Shown: one piece after another, positions 10,577-24,584 of the stretch
Position numbering within the stretch: the first letter of the stretch is position 1
Layout: the number at the start of each line of letters is the position of its first letter
Origin: Odiellus spinosus
Lineage: Eukaryota; Arthropoda; Arachnida; Opiliones; Phalangiidae
Length of the DNA: 64,000 bases
Reading direction: 5' to 3'
NCBI GenBank assembly: GCA_963920705.1
Contig: OY987234.1
Span: forward strand, 23,517,794-23,581,793
Position numbers and translations under genes: made by a program
The notes under the pieces: model-generated
What the model saw: only the letters and a program-made list of their open reading frames with translations
The model's database searches: none
What the model was told of the DNA's origin: nothing

Positions 10577-13500
10577 AGATTGATTATCGATACGGTTAAC
10601 TTACGCGAAGATGAACTAACGAAATGATATACTCTTAGTTTTAGAATCGATTATTGATAAATTAATTTAAGAAATGGGGGAAAAAATGCGACTTAATTCT
10701 GCCTTTAATACTCGATGTTGAATCTCGTAGGAAACAAAAACTCCTATAGTTTCGCTCCTAAATCTACTTCTAGATTTCGGTTTGTAGGAACTCTTTTTCT
10801 TTTTTTTTTTGCGTTGTTTATAGGGAGTAGAGACTATATGTTGGATACGTATATAAACTTGCTGGGCGTGCACTATTCCGCCAACAACTTCTTAAAACTC
10901 TTAACTGTAGTTTGGCCGCGCCATACGCGCCTATTTTTTTTTTTTTTTTTTTTTTTTTCCTTTTCATTTTTGGTAAGAGTAAAGTATTCCCCGGGAGTCT
11001 AGAAGATTGCTCATTTTTTGGTGGGGGAGGGGGTTAACGGGCTATAGAGTGTACGTGGTATAGTTGGAATGGCCTCCGCGCCCCGAAAAACAAACATTAC
11101 CGAATAAATTGAGCGCGGGACTTTCGCTATTCGTCAGAAAAAAGAAAACTCCTTTTCAAATCCGTTTTCTTTCGAGGTTTTTACGCGGATTTTCGAGTTT
11201 TTCTCGAGTTTCTCCGCTCGATTTTGATCATTCGCTTTAAAGGGAAACTGAAAGAGCTTTCCAATTGATATTCGGAATTAGCGAACGTATTCGAGACGCG
11301 AGTTTTTGGCGTTTAAATTAAAATTGAATAAACCGCTTAAGTTGGAACGTCGTGGTAGGAGGATCAATTCTCGCGTTGATTCGCGAAGTATTTTTCAAAC
11401 GAGGATAACTAATATTAGTTTAGGCGTTTCGTTCTAGTTTTGGACATCTTCCCAATCTAATCGTAATCTAATCGTATTCTAGCGATTATTTAATTATCCC
11501 TTTTTTAATTTAATGGAAACCACTCGCTCACTTAATTAATTTAAAGAGTCGACATTCGCTTTTGAGAAAGACAGAAATTGTAAAGTTAAAGAATTTTACG
11601 ATTGGTTTATTTCTTCGGCGTAATTTAGTACGTCGTTAGTTTATTTCTTAAGTTTATGATAAAATTGGGCGAAAAATGCGTTTTTTGATTCGGCGTAAAC
11701 TATTTATCAGATCTTAAATTCAAAAGTCGCTCTACGTCGGTGGGGAGGTTTTTGGGCAGCGCCTATTGGCTATATAGCTTGGCCTCCGCTCGCCAGCTGG
11801 TTCCGCTTTTCTTCTTAAGCTCTCATTCGCTCCATTTTTCATTTTCCCGAAAACTGCCTCTTTTATCGTTTTCCGCTCGCTTTTTTCCCTTTTTTTTCTC
11901 CTTTTCTTATTAAATTAAAAAGCGGGTGAAATTCTTTTCTATATTTTTGCGATCAAAAACGCGCCACTCTCGGATCATTTTCCCAGGACGGAACGCTGTT
12001 TCTTCGCGTTTCGCCGTTCAAAGATTCGATAGCCTTTATAGAATTTACAATCTTACGCGTTATTAACCGGAAATATTTTATTTACGGCTCAACCTATACG
12101 TTATTTTTCCCCGCTTTTTAATTCAAGAGACGTTTCGAGTTCAGGCCAAACTTTGTTTTACCTCGAACGAATAATTCGTGTTTTAGTTAATGTTGTTTCG
12201 ATCGGGAAATGAAGCGATCTGATTGGTTTAAGCCGTTGTTTTTGGGAGGATAGGGATTGGAATGTCAATCAGCCCGTAACGTTACGTCTCTGACTCGTCT
12301 AGTGAAATTCCAAATATACTTTCTTTAAGTTCTTGGTCATCTTGCCTTTGAAAGTTTTAAAGGAGGGGTGTCTCGTTGTAAAAGGGGGTCTTAAGATTAA
12401 TGTCCGAGATCTTTCGGTCCGTTGGTCAGTCTTCTCGTTACGACGCCGACACTCGCTTATTATATCTTTATTCTTATTCTTTAACCTCGGGCGCCCGCCT
12501 TTAGAGCTGGAGATCTCGTTTCCCTTTCCTATAAAGTTCTCTCTTTTCTCTCGACGCTCGCCCACCCCCCCGGGGGGCATAGGGGGGTTGGGGGGTCCGA
12601 AGGAAAGGGTTCCGAAATGAGAGAGATTAGGCGTTTCTCACCCTATTAATCTCTTCCCGTAATTTAAGCCCCGCTTTTAAAACGCGCCGGTTTCAGGAAA
12701 ACTACGAACCTATACCTCCTTTCCCGCGACCCTTACCTATAACGTCTATGCTAAGTACTACGATTCCCTTTCTCTATACTCATTTTGGACAAAATGATTC
12801 CAGCCAGACGCGTACCTATAGCTTGTAAATACTAGCCCTAGTTCGCGAAACTATAGCTTCCAAAACGCGACCGAGTGTCGAATGTGATCGTCGCTTTTAT
12901 TCCCTCGCGATAGATAATCCTTAATCCTTTCGTCTTTATAATCAAGACGTAATCTCGTAATTAAGCATTTTCTCGTTCGTAACTTCCGCCTCGCGTATTC
13001 TAATTATTGATTCATTTATCTCGCGCGTAATTCAAACCGGATTTCGGCAGTTCCGAATAAATTAGGCTTAGCGAAAATGATTTAAAAATTGCTTTATAGC
13101 TTTATTTTCGTTTTAACCTTAATTAGAATGGGAAGAAGGTAAATTTAACGCTTCCTGGTCTAAAATTGGGAATGGCGTACGAGTAGCGAAATTGTTTAAA
13201 AATTGATTCGATTCGATCTTTAGTTAAGGTCAAAGGTCGCGCGAAGGAAAAATCCAAGGCCTATTTTCACTTCCCTTTCTTAGTCTATATTTCTAGATTT
13301 GATTTCTAACGAGACGAACGAAATTAGAATTCATTTGAAAACGGGTTTTTTTTTTGCTCCCTTTATATTAGGTTATTTTTGTAGCTTTAGCCATCCTAAA
13401 ATATCTTCTTATTGACAAACGGATGACTCAATTTCCTTATTGAAATTAAATTATTAAATTATTTAAATTCAATATTATCAACTTTATAAATATTCAAATT

Positions 13501-15705
13501 TCATATTGAGGTTCGTCTTTTCTCGACGGAATTCTGGGCTGGCAATGATATTTATTCCCAAATCTTGACATTATTTCAAAAAAAGAGGCGCGTGTCAATG
13601 GCGGAATTCATCGTCGCTTTGAACTATTTTAACGTAAATGAAGTTGAGCCGGAATTCGATAGAAATAGAATGGGCTCAATATTACGCTAGACGACGAGGT
13701 TTTATTTCTTGAAATATGATTTTATCTTTTAAGCCCGAAAGAAGTAAATACGCCGATTCAAACCCCCCCCCCTCCCCCTCCCCCCCCTCCCCGAGTCTTT
13801 TCGAGAAAAGAAAAAAAAGTGTCGGGAATTTAGTTTCTTTGTCGTAATATAATACTTTTATACTCCCTTAGAATATCTATATTTTTCTATCGGGCCAATA
13901 CGAAAATATTTTCTCCTTTGACCTTTTCGGAAAGATGACTCAATTTTATCATAAACTCTTAAACTCGTTTCATTGGATAAAAATATACTCGATAGACTCG
14001 AATCTTCGTCGTTATTCGATTAATACTGGGTTCGTATATATCTCAATGAATGCTCTAAATTGCTACTTAAATACCGAAATTCCGGACGAGAGGTTTCTCA
14101 TTTAAAATCTTATTTAAGGAAAATATAATTTTGAAGAAACACCCCCAGACCTCTTTTAGAATAGTTAATAAAAGTAATATTTGGTTGGGGGCCCCGGCGG
14201 GCCTCTTTTTCCGCCTAATTAGCGGCCGCGCGACGATGATCGAAGAAGCTTCTAACTTTTGAATTCCCCCCGGGGGCCGCGCGTCTAACAAATTAAGACT
14301 TCTTTTTTCTAAAGTTTTAAAGCGAGCCACTTTTCCAAACCCCAACTTTTTCTATCTTTGAATTTATTTTCGGAATCACCGAGGGCCGAAAAATGTATTT
14401 GGCCAATTTTGAAACGATTATAGTAGAGCGAGTTCTTGGTGTTCGTATTAATTTCTAATCTTTGGTTAAACGGTAAATGGTGCGGGTTTTTTTTTCTTTT
14501 TAATTTAATTGTAAAGGAATCCCTGTATAGGATCTGGAATCAAACGCCGTTGAAATATTATTAAAATTATTTTTCGTGGCCGAGTTTGAATAAAAATAGT
14601 GTCAGGGTCGCTTTAAGCGAAGGGAATTTTTTGAAAAAAAAAAAAAACCGGTCGCCTGTTAAGTCAGATAAAAATGATCTTTAGCGAAGCGAGTGCGTGG
14701 ACCGTGAATAATCATTTTTTTTATAAAATCCAAATTTGGCAAAGTTCCTTTTTCCATCAAGGGCCGCTCTTCTCCTTCAACCTAGGTTTTCATTTTGAAA
14801 TTAAGAAAGACGCTCCGCTTGTTCGCTTTTTAATAATTCAACGCCGAAGGAGAACTTTTCTAATTAACTCTAATCAACCCCGCCGCTGGACCCCCAAAAC
14901 TAAAGGGGAAAATTCATTTAGTTTAAGGATAGAATTTGTTTTGGTCTGATGGAAATTATTTTTCATTCGTTATAATTAATTTGCTTTCTTTTAATTGGTT
15001 AATTACTTTGATGGGAAATTTGTAATTGGTTAACCATTTCGATGGGCAATTTTCGATTTTTTTCAACTATAAACAAATCGATTTCCGAAGAACTTAAAAC
15101 GATGTCGATCGATTTAAATCGATCATTTTGTTTTTAATCGATTAAAATGGCCATCTCGATTCTCTAATAGGAACGCGTAGCTTTTTAAAATTCGACTCTT
15201 TACTCGCGAATTTTCTATTAATTTGGTTTTTCTCGGGAAATTTCGAACGAATCGAAGCGCGTATAATTTTCTAAAGTTCTCTTCGGGATTTAGCTTAACG
15301 AGATTATTCGGAATCTCTCCAAAAATTTGGGCTTCGAATCTAATATTTCTAAAGTTTTCCCGTCGTTAATAAAGCGGCTTAAGTTCGTTCGATTGGCGGA
15401 AAAAGTTTCGAAGGATTATAAATAATTTTCTCCGAAATGAATTATTCGGGTTTTCAACTTGTGTCAGCTTCGTTCCATTTTAAAACCATTTTAATCCCGA
15501 AAGCTCGGGGAAATAGAAACGTTTTATTTCGAATCGAAGCTTTCGGGTTCATTTTCAAATTGTTTTATATTATAACTTTGACGTTTTAATCGGAATGAAT
15601 AACTTTATTTTTAACTTACGTTAATAATAAAGCTATTTAAAATGGATTTGTTTTCCGTAGGTCGACTTAATGAAATGACTTAATGAATTACTCGAGTCGT
15701 AGGCC

Positions 15706-15726
15706 TACCCTACCCTACCCTACCCT
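15706..15726. repeat. (TACCC)n short tandem repeat, 4 units
   Basis: Four perfect TACCC units. It is too short, and of the wrong unit, to be called a telomeric repeat. Confidence 0.8.
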
Positions 15727-18019
15727 TTCGTACGAATATTCTCGTTACTTTTCCAGAAATAAGCCAAGTCGGATAAAAATTGAATCCGTATATAGATAAC
15801 GTTGACAGGCTCGCTTTAAAAAGAGATTAAGATTCGTAGCGTTTCGTAAATTAGCCGTTGAAGGAAGCGAACCCGAGGCTAGAAGTTGAAGGGGGAGGGG
15901 GTGTAGGATTTATTCGGTCTCGCGGTGAGTGTATAATGTAGCGCCGACGATGACGGATACAGTGACGTAGCTTCAAAGTCGCTTTCCTTATTTCCTCCTT
16001 CGCCCGAGCTATCTTCTAGTTTATAGCTTTTCGCGACGACTCGAAATTAATGGCGCCGTCCCTCCCTCCCTCCCCCATTCCCTCCCTTCTTGGTCTGTCC
16101 GATGTCTCGGCCAGGTGAAAGAGCGAATCGAGCGTATACGGAGACAATCACCCTCTTACGACTCGAACAGCCCGTCTTTATTTCTCCTCCAGCGCCTTTC
16201 TTCTCAAATACGTCTCGAAGAGAGTGAACGCGTCGCGCCCGTTCTTATGGAAATGGAACTCCGGAAGAGAAAGAGAGAAAAGCGAAGGACCAGGAGAAAT
16301 AAGACGGGCCATTTTTAAGGATAAGAAAAAAAAAAGATGAAAAAGTAGAATTTTTGGCGACGAACGCCTTGAGAGGGAGAGATAAAACGAGACTTAAAAT
16401 GAAAAGGGGAAAAAATGGACTTCCTCCGATGAACAACGAGCAGACCATTATTAAATTAAAAGGATAATTTGTCATCGCGGGGAAACCGGGCCCCCACCCT
16501 TCCAACCCACCAACACTCCCCCCCTTTTTTTTAAGGAATATACGTTACAAAGGTTGACCCTTTCCACGAGGATTTCGATCTCTACCTACACGCGTTTCAA
16601 CAGTTTATAACCATGAAAATATGAAATATAATTAAAATATGTTTGTGGTTTCTGACCTAAAAGCGGAGAGAATACAAAGTCACGTCCTAATTTAGTCGAG
16701 AAAATGACATCTTCCAAGAGTCTCTGGTCTCCTCAATAGTCAATTGATCGACTTTCGAATGATTGCGAATAAATGGGGATATCCTTAGCGTACTTTTAAG
16801 GCGGGATCCGTTGGGTTTGTCCGATTGGTTCAATTTTATACTTAGCTTCGTCCTTCAATCTTAATTTAAAGACCTTGAACATATTCGATAATTTAATTTA
16901 AAATGTCGAATACTTTGATTGACAGATCCGGTGATTCGGAAAATAAATTCCTAAAAAGCCATCTCGTCGTTTCCCTTTAAAATAAAAGAACCAGTTTGGT
17001 GTTTTTGAAGAAAACGCGTCATTCGAAATTAGGGCTCTTATTCTTTAAAAAGAACAACAGGGCGCCAAATATCGACTTCTCCGCGAAATATCATCAAACG
17101 TCAGAGTCACTTTTTTTTCTCCTAGAGCTTTTTATCCCCTTATATAATTATTTTCCATTCCGCGAATGGCGCTCGAAAACGCGTCGTTTTTCTCTGGTAC
17201 GGGCTTGCCGCGTTACGACCCACTTTCGTGACGTATTAAGGAGTTATGTTTGGGTTAGATCCCGCCCAATTAGAGATGATTTAGTATAGGAAGAGGGCTC
17301 GGATTGTCCAAAAGTTCTCCCCCATCCTTCGATTTATTTTGGCGATATTATTGGCGCCTTTATTAGCGAAAAAGCTTTTCTCCGTCGCCCCCCCTTCCAT
17401 CCGTACGCCGCCCCCGTACGAGAGACTGGGGGTGGGCGGCGGAGTGGGGCGGCCATTTGATTAATGAGCGACTAAACACTCGTTTATAAGGCAATCCTTA
17501 AAATTGAAAATATTCTCGAACGCTTATTAATTTGCCGAAGGGGAATTGTCCAAAGGGAAAAAACGCAAAAAATTGATTTCCAAGCGGATTTTGAATCATT
17601 TCTTCTAAGTTGTAATATTAATAATGATCGCATCCTCGTTGTTACATTTGATAGAGTGCTTTCGTAATCAACTTCTTTTTCGTATTTTTTTAACCAACCT
17701 TAAAAGCTAAGAAACGGTCCAATTTTAAGTAAAACTGATTGAAAATATATTATTTTTGTAATGGAATCTTTCTATTAGTACCGGCCCATAAAGGTTCATT
17801 CTCATTTATTTGGTTTAAGAGGAGGCCGGGCTAACCCCACTTCCTCCTCTTATTTACTTCCGCTCGCGCGTATTTTAATCTAATTCAATTTTAATTGTAA
17901 ATTCTATTACGAAGCCTGACTCCCCGTTTTATTTAATTTATTTTATTTAATATTTCAATTAATTTAAATAAGAAACTAGAGGTACTAAGCCTAAATGTCG
18001 GCTTCTCTCTCGACTCCGT

Positions 18020-18090
18020 CGCCCGGCGGGGAAAACATTTCTACAGGCGCCCGTTCGAAATACCCGGGAATATTTGCCCCTAAAAGAGAG
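18020..18090 (+). repeat. Dispersed repeat (ACAGGCGCC motif), copy 1
   Basis: The segment GGCGGGGAAAACATTTCTAC, then AGGCGCC, CGAAATACC and TTTGCCCCTA, matches 44868-44932 at similar spacing (GGCGGAAAAAACGCTTTTAC, AGGCGCC, CGAAATACC, TTGGCCCCTA). A partial relative is near 56245-56270. The family is unknown. Confidence 0.5.
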
Positions 18091-21000
18091 CTTCTCTAAA
18101 GTCGCTTTTTTAAAAATGAACCGAAAGTATTAGTCGGAAAATTCGGGTCCTTTCGCAAAAATGATTAAACGTCAAGGGATAATGAAGACGAAGAAAATGG
18201 CATTTAAAAAGATTCTTAAAATTGCCGAGGCTGTTTAATTGTTACGTTAAATTTTTGTATATTTAAAAATGAGCGAAAATTTCAAACTCGTTACTCTAAT
18301 CTAAATCTCTGAACTAATTAATAATAGGCTAATTATAGCCTCGTTCGACCGTTTATGGCGCGCGTTCCAACTGTAGTCAGGCTCCGTCTTTCTCGTATAT
18401 TTAATAAATCCGTTTCCGTTATTCTTCCACGAGCTAGTTGACTACGTCATCCATTGGCCGCGCGTGTCCAATCGAGTCGGGCTGCTCGTCTACTTTAATG
18501 TTTCGCTTTCTTTCATTCGGTCTAGCTTCGCGTTCAACCCCCCCCCCCTTTTTTTTTTTTTCCTTCTCGGCATCCGACGCTTTTTTTTTGCGTGTTTCGC
18601 TCTGGGCTCTATCTATTTCGTTTGGACAGCGAAACTATAAGATCTCCTCTACATTTTCTTATTATTTTCTTTGGCCTTCTTTTTATTTCAAAAGCCATTT
18701 TCCAGTTTTCCGAACTGATAACGCGTCAAAAAAGAACGTATTACGCTATAGTTATAACGACAATCTCGGAATACGCCTCGAAATTCGATAGAAAGTCGCG
18801 TTTTCCATGGAAATCTTGTTCCTTTTAAAGGATGTCATTTAGTCGGAGTCGGGTGATATTCTTTACGAGTTCTGGTCCCGATGATTTTAAATCGAATTTT
18901 GTCTCGAGTTGATTCGATTTAAAAAAAGGCCAAAACCGCCAAAAACTCGTCGCTTTTTAAGAAAAATATAATATTGATAATGAAATTGAAGGCGTCGGGA
19001 ATCGAAACCACGCGTGACGTTAGAATTTCGTTGGAAAGGAGGGAGCGGCTTTACTCGTTTCTCGTCAAAATCTATTTAAACGAACGTTCTTAACGCGCCT
19101 AGACCAAAATAATCGATCGTTTTCTCGGAAAGACGATTTGAAATTAGCGAGAGGGAGTGGACAATTTCTAGTTCCCACGCGCTTTCTGTCGAAAAAAGCG
19201 CGCCGATCTCGATTTCATTCGTTTTTAAGAATCTACGCGTATCGCTAAAAAGCGAAAGAGAACCCGAATGTTTTCCTTGGCCAATTCCAAACAGCTGAAA
19301 AACTCGTATTTCCTCGGAAATTATAATTTTCTTTCGAGACTCGTACTCGTAAATAAAAAAGTATTCCGATTTCGAAGGCAATTTCCTCGAAAACCACTCT
19401 CCATTTACGAAGAAAAGTCCAGAGATAAACTAGGAAATAGAAATTTGAATTTCTTAAACTCTAATTTTCTTATTATTTGACTCGGACCAGAAGAGATGGT
19501 TGCTTACGCCAAAAAAAGCGTAGATTAGGGACAATAAAGGGAGATCTAGACGCGAAATCATTGAGTAGAGATAATATTGGGGCGCAGCCCGACCATCTTC
19601 TTCAAATTCCCTTTACCTTTATATTTCCATTTTTCTATTTTATTTTATAAGGAAATGTTGAGAAAACATTTTAGGCGGGGCGTAATAATTTCATCGCGTC
19701 CCTTCCAACAAAATAGTCCGCGATGAAAGAAAGATCTAGTATTTCGGCGAGTTGAAACCTTCGACTGATTCGGAACTCGATATTTTTTCAACCTTTCGAC
19801 GAATGCCCCGCGGAAGCCGAAATAATATAAACCCTTTCCGCCTTAAACCCAATATTTGTTCGAGAAGTTCCTGTCAACGGAATATAAACGAGTATAAAAC
19901 AAATAGGCTTTTTTTCTAATCCGCGCGTATATCGGTAAAACCCGTAAAGAACGATTTTTGAATAAGAAATTCACTCTTCGGATTGTTATAGGATCGAAGA
20001 AGATGAGAAAGCGTCCGTATTAGATTATAACTTAAACGAAAATGCTTCAAATACGCTAAAAACCACTCCAGGGTGTCCCAATGCTATTACTCCATTTTAT
20101 CGGTAGATGCGGGTAGCTTGGGGAGCGGATCTTTTAAGTTTTATCTTAATATAAATCGGTGCTCTTGGAACTGGAATTTTTCAGGGAAATATTCGCGTAA
20201 AACCTGGCAATTTGTTCGAGTTCCCGTTATTATTATTATAATTATAATTATAATTTGGTTTATATTTTATTATTAAGTTTCCATTAGTTAGTCTCATTAT
20301 ATAAATACGTTATTTTAAATAACTCTCGAATAAGCCAAACTGAAAATCTAGCCCAAAATGAACGTATTGGGAGGGCAGGGCCCCGTCTTAGACCGCGTGT
20401 TATTTTTAAATGAGCTAGTTTTTTTTTTTTTTTGGTTCTTATCGGAATGTCCGTCAGGTTGATTTTAAAATGATCACGACGATCGATCTTCGTATTTGTT
20501 TTATCGATTGATCGATTTTGTAGATCCATCGAAGCGAGTGTATAAGAATGAGAAATAGAATAGGGCCTAAGTTGTTCGTTTTTAACTTTTTTTAAAGGAA
20601 AGAAGCGCTCGCTCGGGAGTGAAAATAAGAAAGAATTCCTCTCGTTTGTTTAGCATTAGTGGTTTTGCTATTTTTTCGGTTAGTTTTTTTCCAACCAGTT
20701 TTCGTCTCCGGGCACGTTTTTCAACTTGTCTTTTTTCTTTTTTCTCCGGGCCTAAAAACCTTGTCGCGTCTTCCAGTCTCTTTACCTCTTCTTTCGTTTC
20801 GTTTTTTTCCCTTTTTAGCCATTTTTTTTTCCGTTGGAAAATGTCCCGCAGGGAAGCCGCGAAAAACGACAAAGGCCTCTTTAAAAGAGACATCACGTCG
20901 AGAAAAGTTTGAATTATTTAGCGTTTCTTCGTTTTTATTTGGGGGCCTCGGCCACCCCTGTTACTTTCGCTATCCCTGGCCCCTGACGCGACCAAGAAGG

Positions 21001-22802
21001 AGACCCGTTTTCCGAGCGGAGTTCGCGCGAAATGATAGTGAGAAAAGCGCGGCTGCCACGAATAGAGATTTTAGAAAGTCCTTTTAGGTTTAATTGGACG
21101 AGATAATCCGCGATCATTCGCTTAATCAGTTAATTATTGTCGATTATACGTTGGATTTCTGGTCGACTTCCGTACGCGGATTATTTCGAGTTACGAATTA
21201 AGATCAAATAATTTGAAATATTTGGTTGAAAGCGGGCGTCAACATTTGGTGGAAACAGTTGCTAAAGAAACCTCTCGTACCAATTGTTTCCCCCGATCTC
21301 TAGCGGCGCTTCTAAAAACTAGTCTTTCTCTCTTAGCTTTCGTATTCCAGACACGCTTACTTGGAAAAAATATCTCGAATATAGTTTTAAACGTTACGAA
21401 AAATCCGAGTGATTTCCTTCTTTTTGTTATCCGGTAACTTTTATTTTGGCCAAAAAGTTGATTGCCGAAACGTGACGCGTTCCGTACGCTTTGCTTCTCA
21501 TTTTTTATTTAGTTCGGGCTTTTTTCTTCTAGCCTATATTGGATACGGCGTTCTGGCAAAAAGTGCGAGTTAGTCTGGGCGGGGGAGTAAAGCTCGGTGT
21601 TTTGGCCCAAAAATAAATATTGTAAGCCTTTGAAATTTATGGCGACCACTTTCATTTTTTACGCGTTTTTTTAAATACGGAAAAATACGGAGATTTTTGC
21701 GCCGGTTTTGCCGACTCTTATTCGCAAAAAAAAAAATTAAACCTTCAAAATTCAATAAATAGGTCATATCCGTTTTATGACGTATTTCCGACACGTAATT
21801 AAAGATAATTTCTACGTTTTTTCAACGATCTTTCCTCGAACGATACTCAATTTGTATTTGGACAGCCTCTTCATTCGTTTCGCGTATCTAAATGGAACAT
21901 TCTATAGTAAAATAGCCCTCACACTTAATCCCGTAACTGGATTATTTTTTGCTACGTTTCAGTTCATCATAAATAAAAAATGGAAATCTAACTTTTTTTT
22001 CTTAATTTTTCATTTTAGGCGAGTTTTTGTTTTTCTCCTCGGATACGAGTGTTACCGTCTTAGAACGTCTCCGAAGGGTGACGTTTGGCCACTGGAGCCG
22101 CCAGAGGCCATCAACGTCCGGATCAAGTTTAATTGGCGGTCCTGATAAGAGAGGGTCGCGGGATTAACCAATTTATATCTCGTTGGCCAAATGCCCAAAA
22201 ATTGGTTCCCGAACGCGCGAGTGTCTAAAAGCGGACCCAGTGTTTTTAGTCGCGAATGTCGAGTTTTTAAAGTTTAACGCGATAATGTGATCCGATCTAC
22301 GAGGATCGCCATCTTCGATAACTTCCAACGTAAGTAGAAAACATTCTTATTTGTTTTTTGTTACGAATTTTAGCGCTTAAAAACGAGAAACTTTGGGAAA
22401 TATCTATCAAATTTATCCGAATTGCGAAAAACAATCGCTAAAGATTCGCCGTTCGTGACGAACTTGGATTTTGTCAATGAAATGTAGTTAGGTTGCTATA
22501 AGAGACGATGACGTCAGTTATACGTCGCTCATTTTAGCCGGACGCCGCTTATTATTACGTATAGGTGTTCCGCCTAAAAACGGCTCGTCCTTTATGCGAA
22601 ACTCTTCGACCCAAAAAAAGTCTTTTACGTTTTTATTCATTTCGTCACGGTTTCGCGGAAGCACCCTTTCGAAAGAAAAAACATTTTTATTTATAATTTT
22701 TTCCCGCGTTTTTAGCGAACCTCCTTTCCTAACTATAGGTATACGCGCTACATTAGTTGATTCCATTTTTCGAGCTCGCCGCGTACGAAGATAGTAACTC
22801 CT

Positions 22803-22843
22803 TATATAGACACCGCGACTCCCCAGGCTGCCACTCGATTCGG
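22803..22843 (+). repeat. Dispersed repeat containing CCACTCGATTCGG, copy 2
   Basis: The lead TATATAGACACCGCGACTCC is followed, after a short insertion, by GCTGCCACTCGATTCGG. It matches the copy at 4776 over most of its length. Confidence 0.55.
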
Positions 22844-24561
22844 AACAATGTCTGTCAAATGGGGAAAAATAGATTATTTTAAATTCGGTCGAATGGCCGA
22901 ACGAGATTTCGCTCCAATTAGACTCGAATGCCTAAGATCGCTTCGGTACAAACGCTGATTTGGCGAATAGCGAAACGAACAGCTGGAAAATACGATTTTT
23001 TTTCCTCTCCCGCTGGACAATCTATTAATTCTTTATAAGCTATAAGAGTCTCGGGGAAAGTCAGCATCCTCTTTGTATTCCATTTCTTCTTCTAGGAAAT
23101 ATAATCCGATTTATTCGTATCGTATACGAGTTCCCCCTTAGCCGTCACTGTCACTCGACAGCGCTAAGATATCGTTAGAAACCCCGTTTATTTCCCTCCT
23201 CTCGTGGTCTCGGGATGGGGTATCGCTTTTACCCTATAGCGTATCGAGGGTCCGTCTTTTCGTTGGACTTCTACGCGGGCTAGACAACCTCGAATCGCCT
23301 AAAGAGTATTCTTAAGCCTTTCCTCGATAACTCTTGGTCGAGTTCAATCACTCGAATAAGTTTAGCGATGTGTATTCCGACAAACGTTTGCCAGCGCGGA
23401 GAAATGCTAATATTTTCTCTTAGCGCTGTGTAGCTCTGTTTTTCATCTCCGTACTCTTAGTTTAGTCCAGAGTTTTGTCGGTAGCGCTACTTTTAGTATA
23501 ATAGATATTGTATAAGTCCGCGCCTGAATTTTCGCCTTAAACGCGTTCGTAGTCCGAGTTGGCCGTTACGAGGGATAAAGGCGAAACGAAGCTCCGCGTG
23601 GATTTGCGATCCTTAAAGGGATAACGAAGACGACTTGGGAACGATTTCTTTTTAATCGATTTAAATCGTAATTGTAAATAGGGTTGGCTCGACTGGCGTG
23701 GAATGTTTTAAAACATTAGGGGACGTTCGCGCCCAATTCTCCCTTTAACGCCAGTCCAAGTTTTGTAGGCGTTGAATTTCGCGATTGGCCCGTTTTGTTC
23801 GAGCTCGACCGCCTTTCGCTTCTTTATTCCGTTTATAGTCGGATAGATCTTTGGGGTCCATGGACTAGAGAGACGGGCGGAGGGAATATTCGATTTTTGG
23901 AGGTGGCGGGGGTCCAGGGGATGCGGGGAGGGGGGCTTCTTTCGTTTACGTCAAGAAGGGGGGGGGGGTGCGCTAGGAATATTTATTTATTCCCGAGGTT
24001 AGCCGAAAGAATTAATAAGAGGAGCGAGTTTCAATATGTTTCGTAATATAAGTTGGCTGGATGCGATGAAATTCGCCAAATGAAATATATATATATATAT
24101 AATTTGTCGAACTAAAATATTTCGATATTTTCCAAGAATGTTTGATTAGTTGGAGGTCCGGAAATGGGTTTGGTACTTTAGCTGGGCGGGACATTGTTAC
24201 GCGGAGAACATTTTAGATTTCGCTTATTCGAAGAATCTTCTAGGATTTTGGAGATATTATTAAAATATCGTTATTGGTTGGTCGCCAACTCTAGGGACTC
24301 GTATTTCCGGCGAGATAATAAGATAGAGTCGTCCTTAGTTCGTATTATCGTCGAAGTTTCGCGACAAAGTTCTACATTTAACTCCGTAGCGGGGTTGACG
24401 CAAAATCCCTCAGCACCGCTTTCGTTTTTCGTTCGTAAGCTGAACTTTACATTTTCGCTTTAGAAATGATATTCCCTTCATTTGTCCTCGGGGAATACCG
24501 CGAAAGCTAGAGCCGCGAAAAGAGGGATTTTTATTCACTATAGTAATAAGCTTGTCTTATA

Positions 24562-24584
24562 TACACAGAAAAAACAACGTTTAG
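24562..24584 (+). repeat. Left terminal inverted repeat of the 3.8-kb element
   Basis: 23 bp that match the reverse complement of 28321-28343 at every position. The match stops immediately outside. Confidence 0.9.

Larger units (their letters stand above)
7193..24561 (-). other. First intron, exon-2-proximal part
   Basis: About 17.4 kb of AT-rich DNA between exon 2 and the TIR element. No exon with follistatin, EGF or other recognisable coding character was found on either strand. It contains copies of a dispersed repeat (8238-8292 and 10301-10576), a short TACCC run at 15706-15726, many homopolymer runs, and recurrent TTTAAAGGGA decamers. Short reading frames here are Phe/Arg/Ser-rich and look random. 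Confidence 0.7.

Noticed and set aside
21777-22145. A 122-codon plus-strand frame with hydrophobic stretches
   Set aside because: It has no ATG at the listed start, and its Phe/Leu/Ile richness follows from T-rich DNA. No motif was found.
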